Of a stretch of 49,933 nt of DNA, positions 49,449 through 49,933 are shown in pieces. Source of the stretch: Deltaproteobacteria bacterium (GTDB lineage Bacteria; Myxococcota_A; Polyangia; Polyangiales; Ga0077539); NCBI GenBank assembly GCA_030694465.1, contig JAUXYJ010000066.1:1-49933 (forward strand), read 5' to 3'. The notes below the pieces were generated by a model. It searched no databases. It saw only the letters and a program-made list of their open reading frames with translations, and was not told where the DNA came from. The translations under genes were made by a program, and so were the position numbers. The first letter of the stretch is position 1. Each line of letters opens with the position of its first letter.

Positions 49449-49464
49449 CCGGCGACGTCGCCGG
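49449..49464. repeat. Dispersed GACGTC palindrome, copy 18
   Basis: Perfect 16-bp core, 11 nt beyond the minus-strand stop at 49476. Confidence 0.93.
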
Positions 49465-49475
49465 GTGAGGGCCTG

Positions 49476-49933
49476 TTAGCCCTCGATCTTGGGCATCGTG
49501 GGGATCTCGAAGCTCTCTTCGCCGCCTACGACCTCAGCGCTCGTCCCGGTCGCGGCGCGCTCCCAGAGGCCGCTGCGCAAGAGCCCTACGCGCTCGTGCA
49601 GGGCTGCCACTTGCGCGAGCTTGGCGTCTGTCTCGGCGATCGCGGCGCCCTTGTCCATGGACTCGACCGCGAGCATGCGCTTGGTGTCCGTGAGGATCTC
49701 GATGAGGCTGCGTCGGAGCTCTTCGCTCGCGTTGGTGACAAAGTCCGAGAGCTTCTCGCAACAGCGATCGATCGCGGCCAAGAGCTCGGGCTCGAGCTTG
49801 CGTGCGACCGTTCGGACGACGTCGGGTGCGTACTGCAGCGCCTTGGCTTTGATCTCTTTGTCGACTCGGTCTTTGAAGAGCATCGCGAGCACTGGCGCTG
49901 CGATGGTCAGCAATCCGCCTACCAAAAGGTTCG
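49476..49933 (-). CDS. C-terminal part of a probable dynamin-like/GTPase-family membrane protein (partial)
   Basis: The frame is open through the right edge of the window (a TTG at 49925 is not a convincing start), so only about 152 C-terminal residues are visible. A hydrophobic segment (LLVGGLLTIAAPVLAMLF) is followed by long charged helices (DRVDKEIKAKALQYAPDVVR, LEPELLAAIDRCCEKLSDFV, EELRRSLIEILTDTKRML) and a short acidic tail. Such a membrane helix followed by helical bundle is common at the end of bacterial dynamin-like or related GTPase proteins, but the GTPase domain is outside the window, so the name is tentative. Confidence 0.6.
   Translation of the reverse strand, partial: NLLVGGLLTIAAPVLAMLFKDRVDKEIKAKALQYAPDVVRTVARKLEPELLAAIDRCCEKLSDFVTNASEELRRSLIEILTDTKRMLAVESMDKGAAIAETDAKLAQVAALHERVGLLRSGLWERAATGTSAEVVGGEESFEIPTMPKIEG

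Noticed and set aside
7562..49464. Palindrome family as CRISPR repeats or as classical intrinsic terminators
   Set aside because: Copies are irregularly spaced over 42 kb, lack spacers, lack T-runs, and several are inside genes.

Overview
The window looks like chromosomal DNA from a high-GC, predatory-type soil or aquatic bacterium of the Myxococcota (Polyangia-like). This is an inference from gene content: many lipoproteins with Asp/Ala/Ser-rich linkers, 'CGDG...CDDGN' cysteine-rich repeats, a TolB-like propeller protein with a CxxCH motif, an FG-GAP lipoprotein, a Hanks-type Ser/Thr kinase, and very strong G/C third-position bias outside the first 5 kb. No rRNA, tRNA or CRISPR array was seen.

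Region 1 (1-5.6 kb) is a mobile/accessory patch that is visibly more AT-rich between about 1.64 and 3.6 kb. It holds an IS66-family element (tnpA, tnpB and the start of tnpC, minus strand, running off the left edge) that abuts the amputated 3' end of a polymorphic toxin. That end comprises the last HINT motif ending in His-Asn plus a C-terminal domain of about 107 residues that I do not recognise. It is followed by a 470-residue orphan protein in the position of an immunity gene. Next comes a complete IS4-family element with 31-bp inverted repeats and an 8-bp target duplication, carrying a translationally coupled SEC-C zinc-motif passenger gene, then an N-terminal scrap of an ISAs1-type transposase.

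Region 2 (5.8-19 kb) is mostly minus strand: a SiaB-type kinase, a YedI/DUF808 membrane protein, a TolB/cytochrome-like lipoprotein split by an in-frame TAG, two coupled membrane proteins, a lipoprotein ending in a NuiA-like nuclease-inhibitor domain, a large FG-GAP lipoprotein and a cysteine-rich/P-domain/fibrinogen-like surface protein. Region 3 (19-35.5 kb) has a diiron-hydrolase-like protein, a methyltransferase, three tandem paralogous membrane proteins, a MuiA-family protein, 5-formyl-THF cyclo-ligase, an ABC ATPase coupled to a DegT-type aminotransferase, and several lipoproteins. Region 4 (35.6-36.8 kb) is gene-poor and built from a pair of inverted copies of about 350 bp, each ending in a long hairpin. 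Region 5 (36.9-50 kb) has aroE, a Ser/Thr kinase, a cardiolipin-synthase-like PLD, a SASA-type esterase lipoprotein, a U32 peptidase with DUF3656, rsmE diverging from a YkgJ-family gene, a VWA-like lipoprotein and the C-terminus of a probable dynamin-like protein.

The most striking unexplained signal is a perfect 20-bp palindrome, ACCCGGCGACGTCGCCGGGT, found as 18 exact or near-exact copies from 7.5 kb to the right end and absent from the mobile patch. Eight copies lie within about 22 nt downstream of a stop codon. Seven are inside reading frames, where the repeat reads as (T)RRRRR, PGDVAG or PATSPG; all three frames are stop-free on both strands. Two copies sit at the same position in two of the three tandem membrane paralogues. 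It behaves like a family of very short, translation-tolerant, dispersed palindromes.
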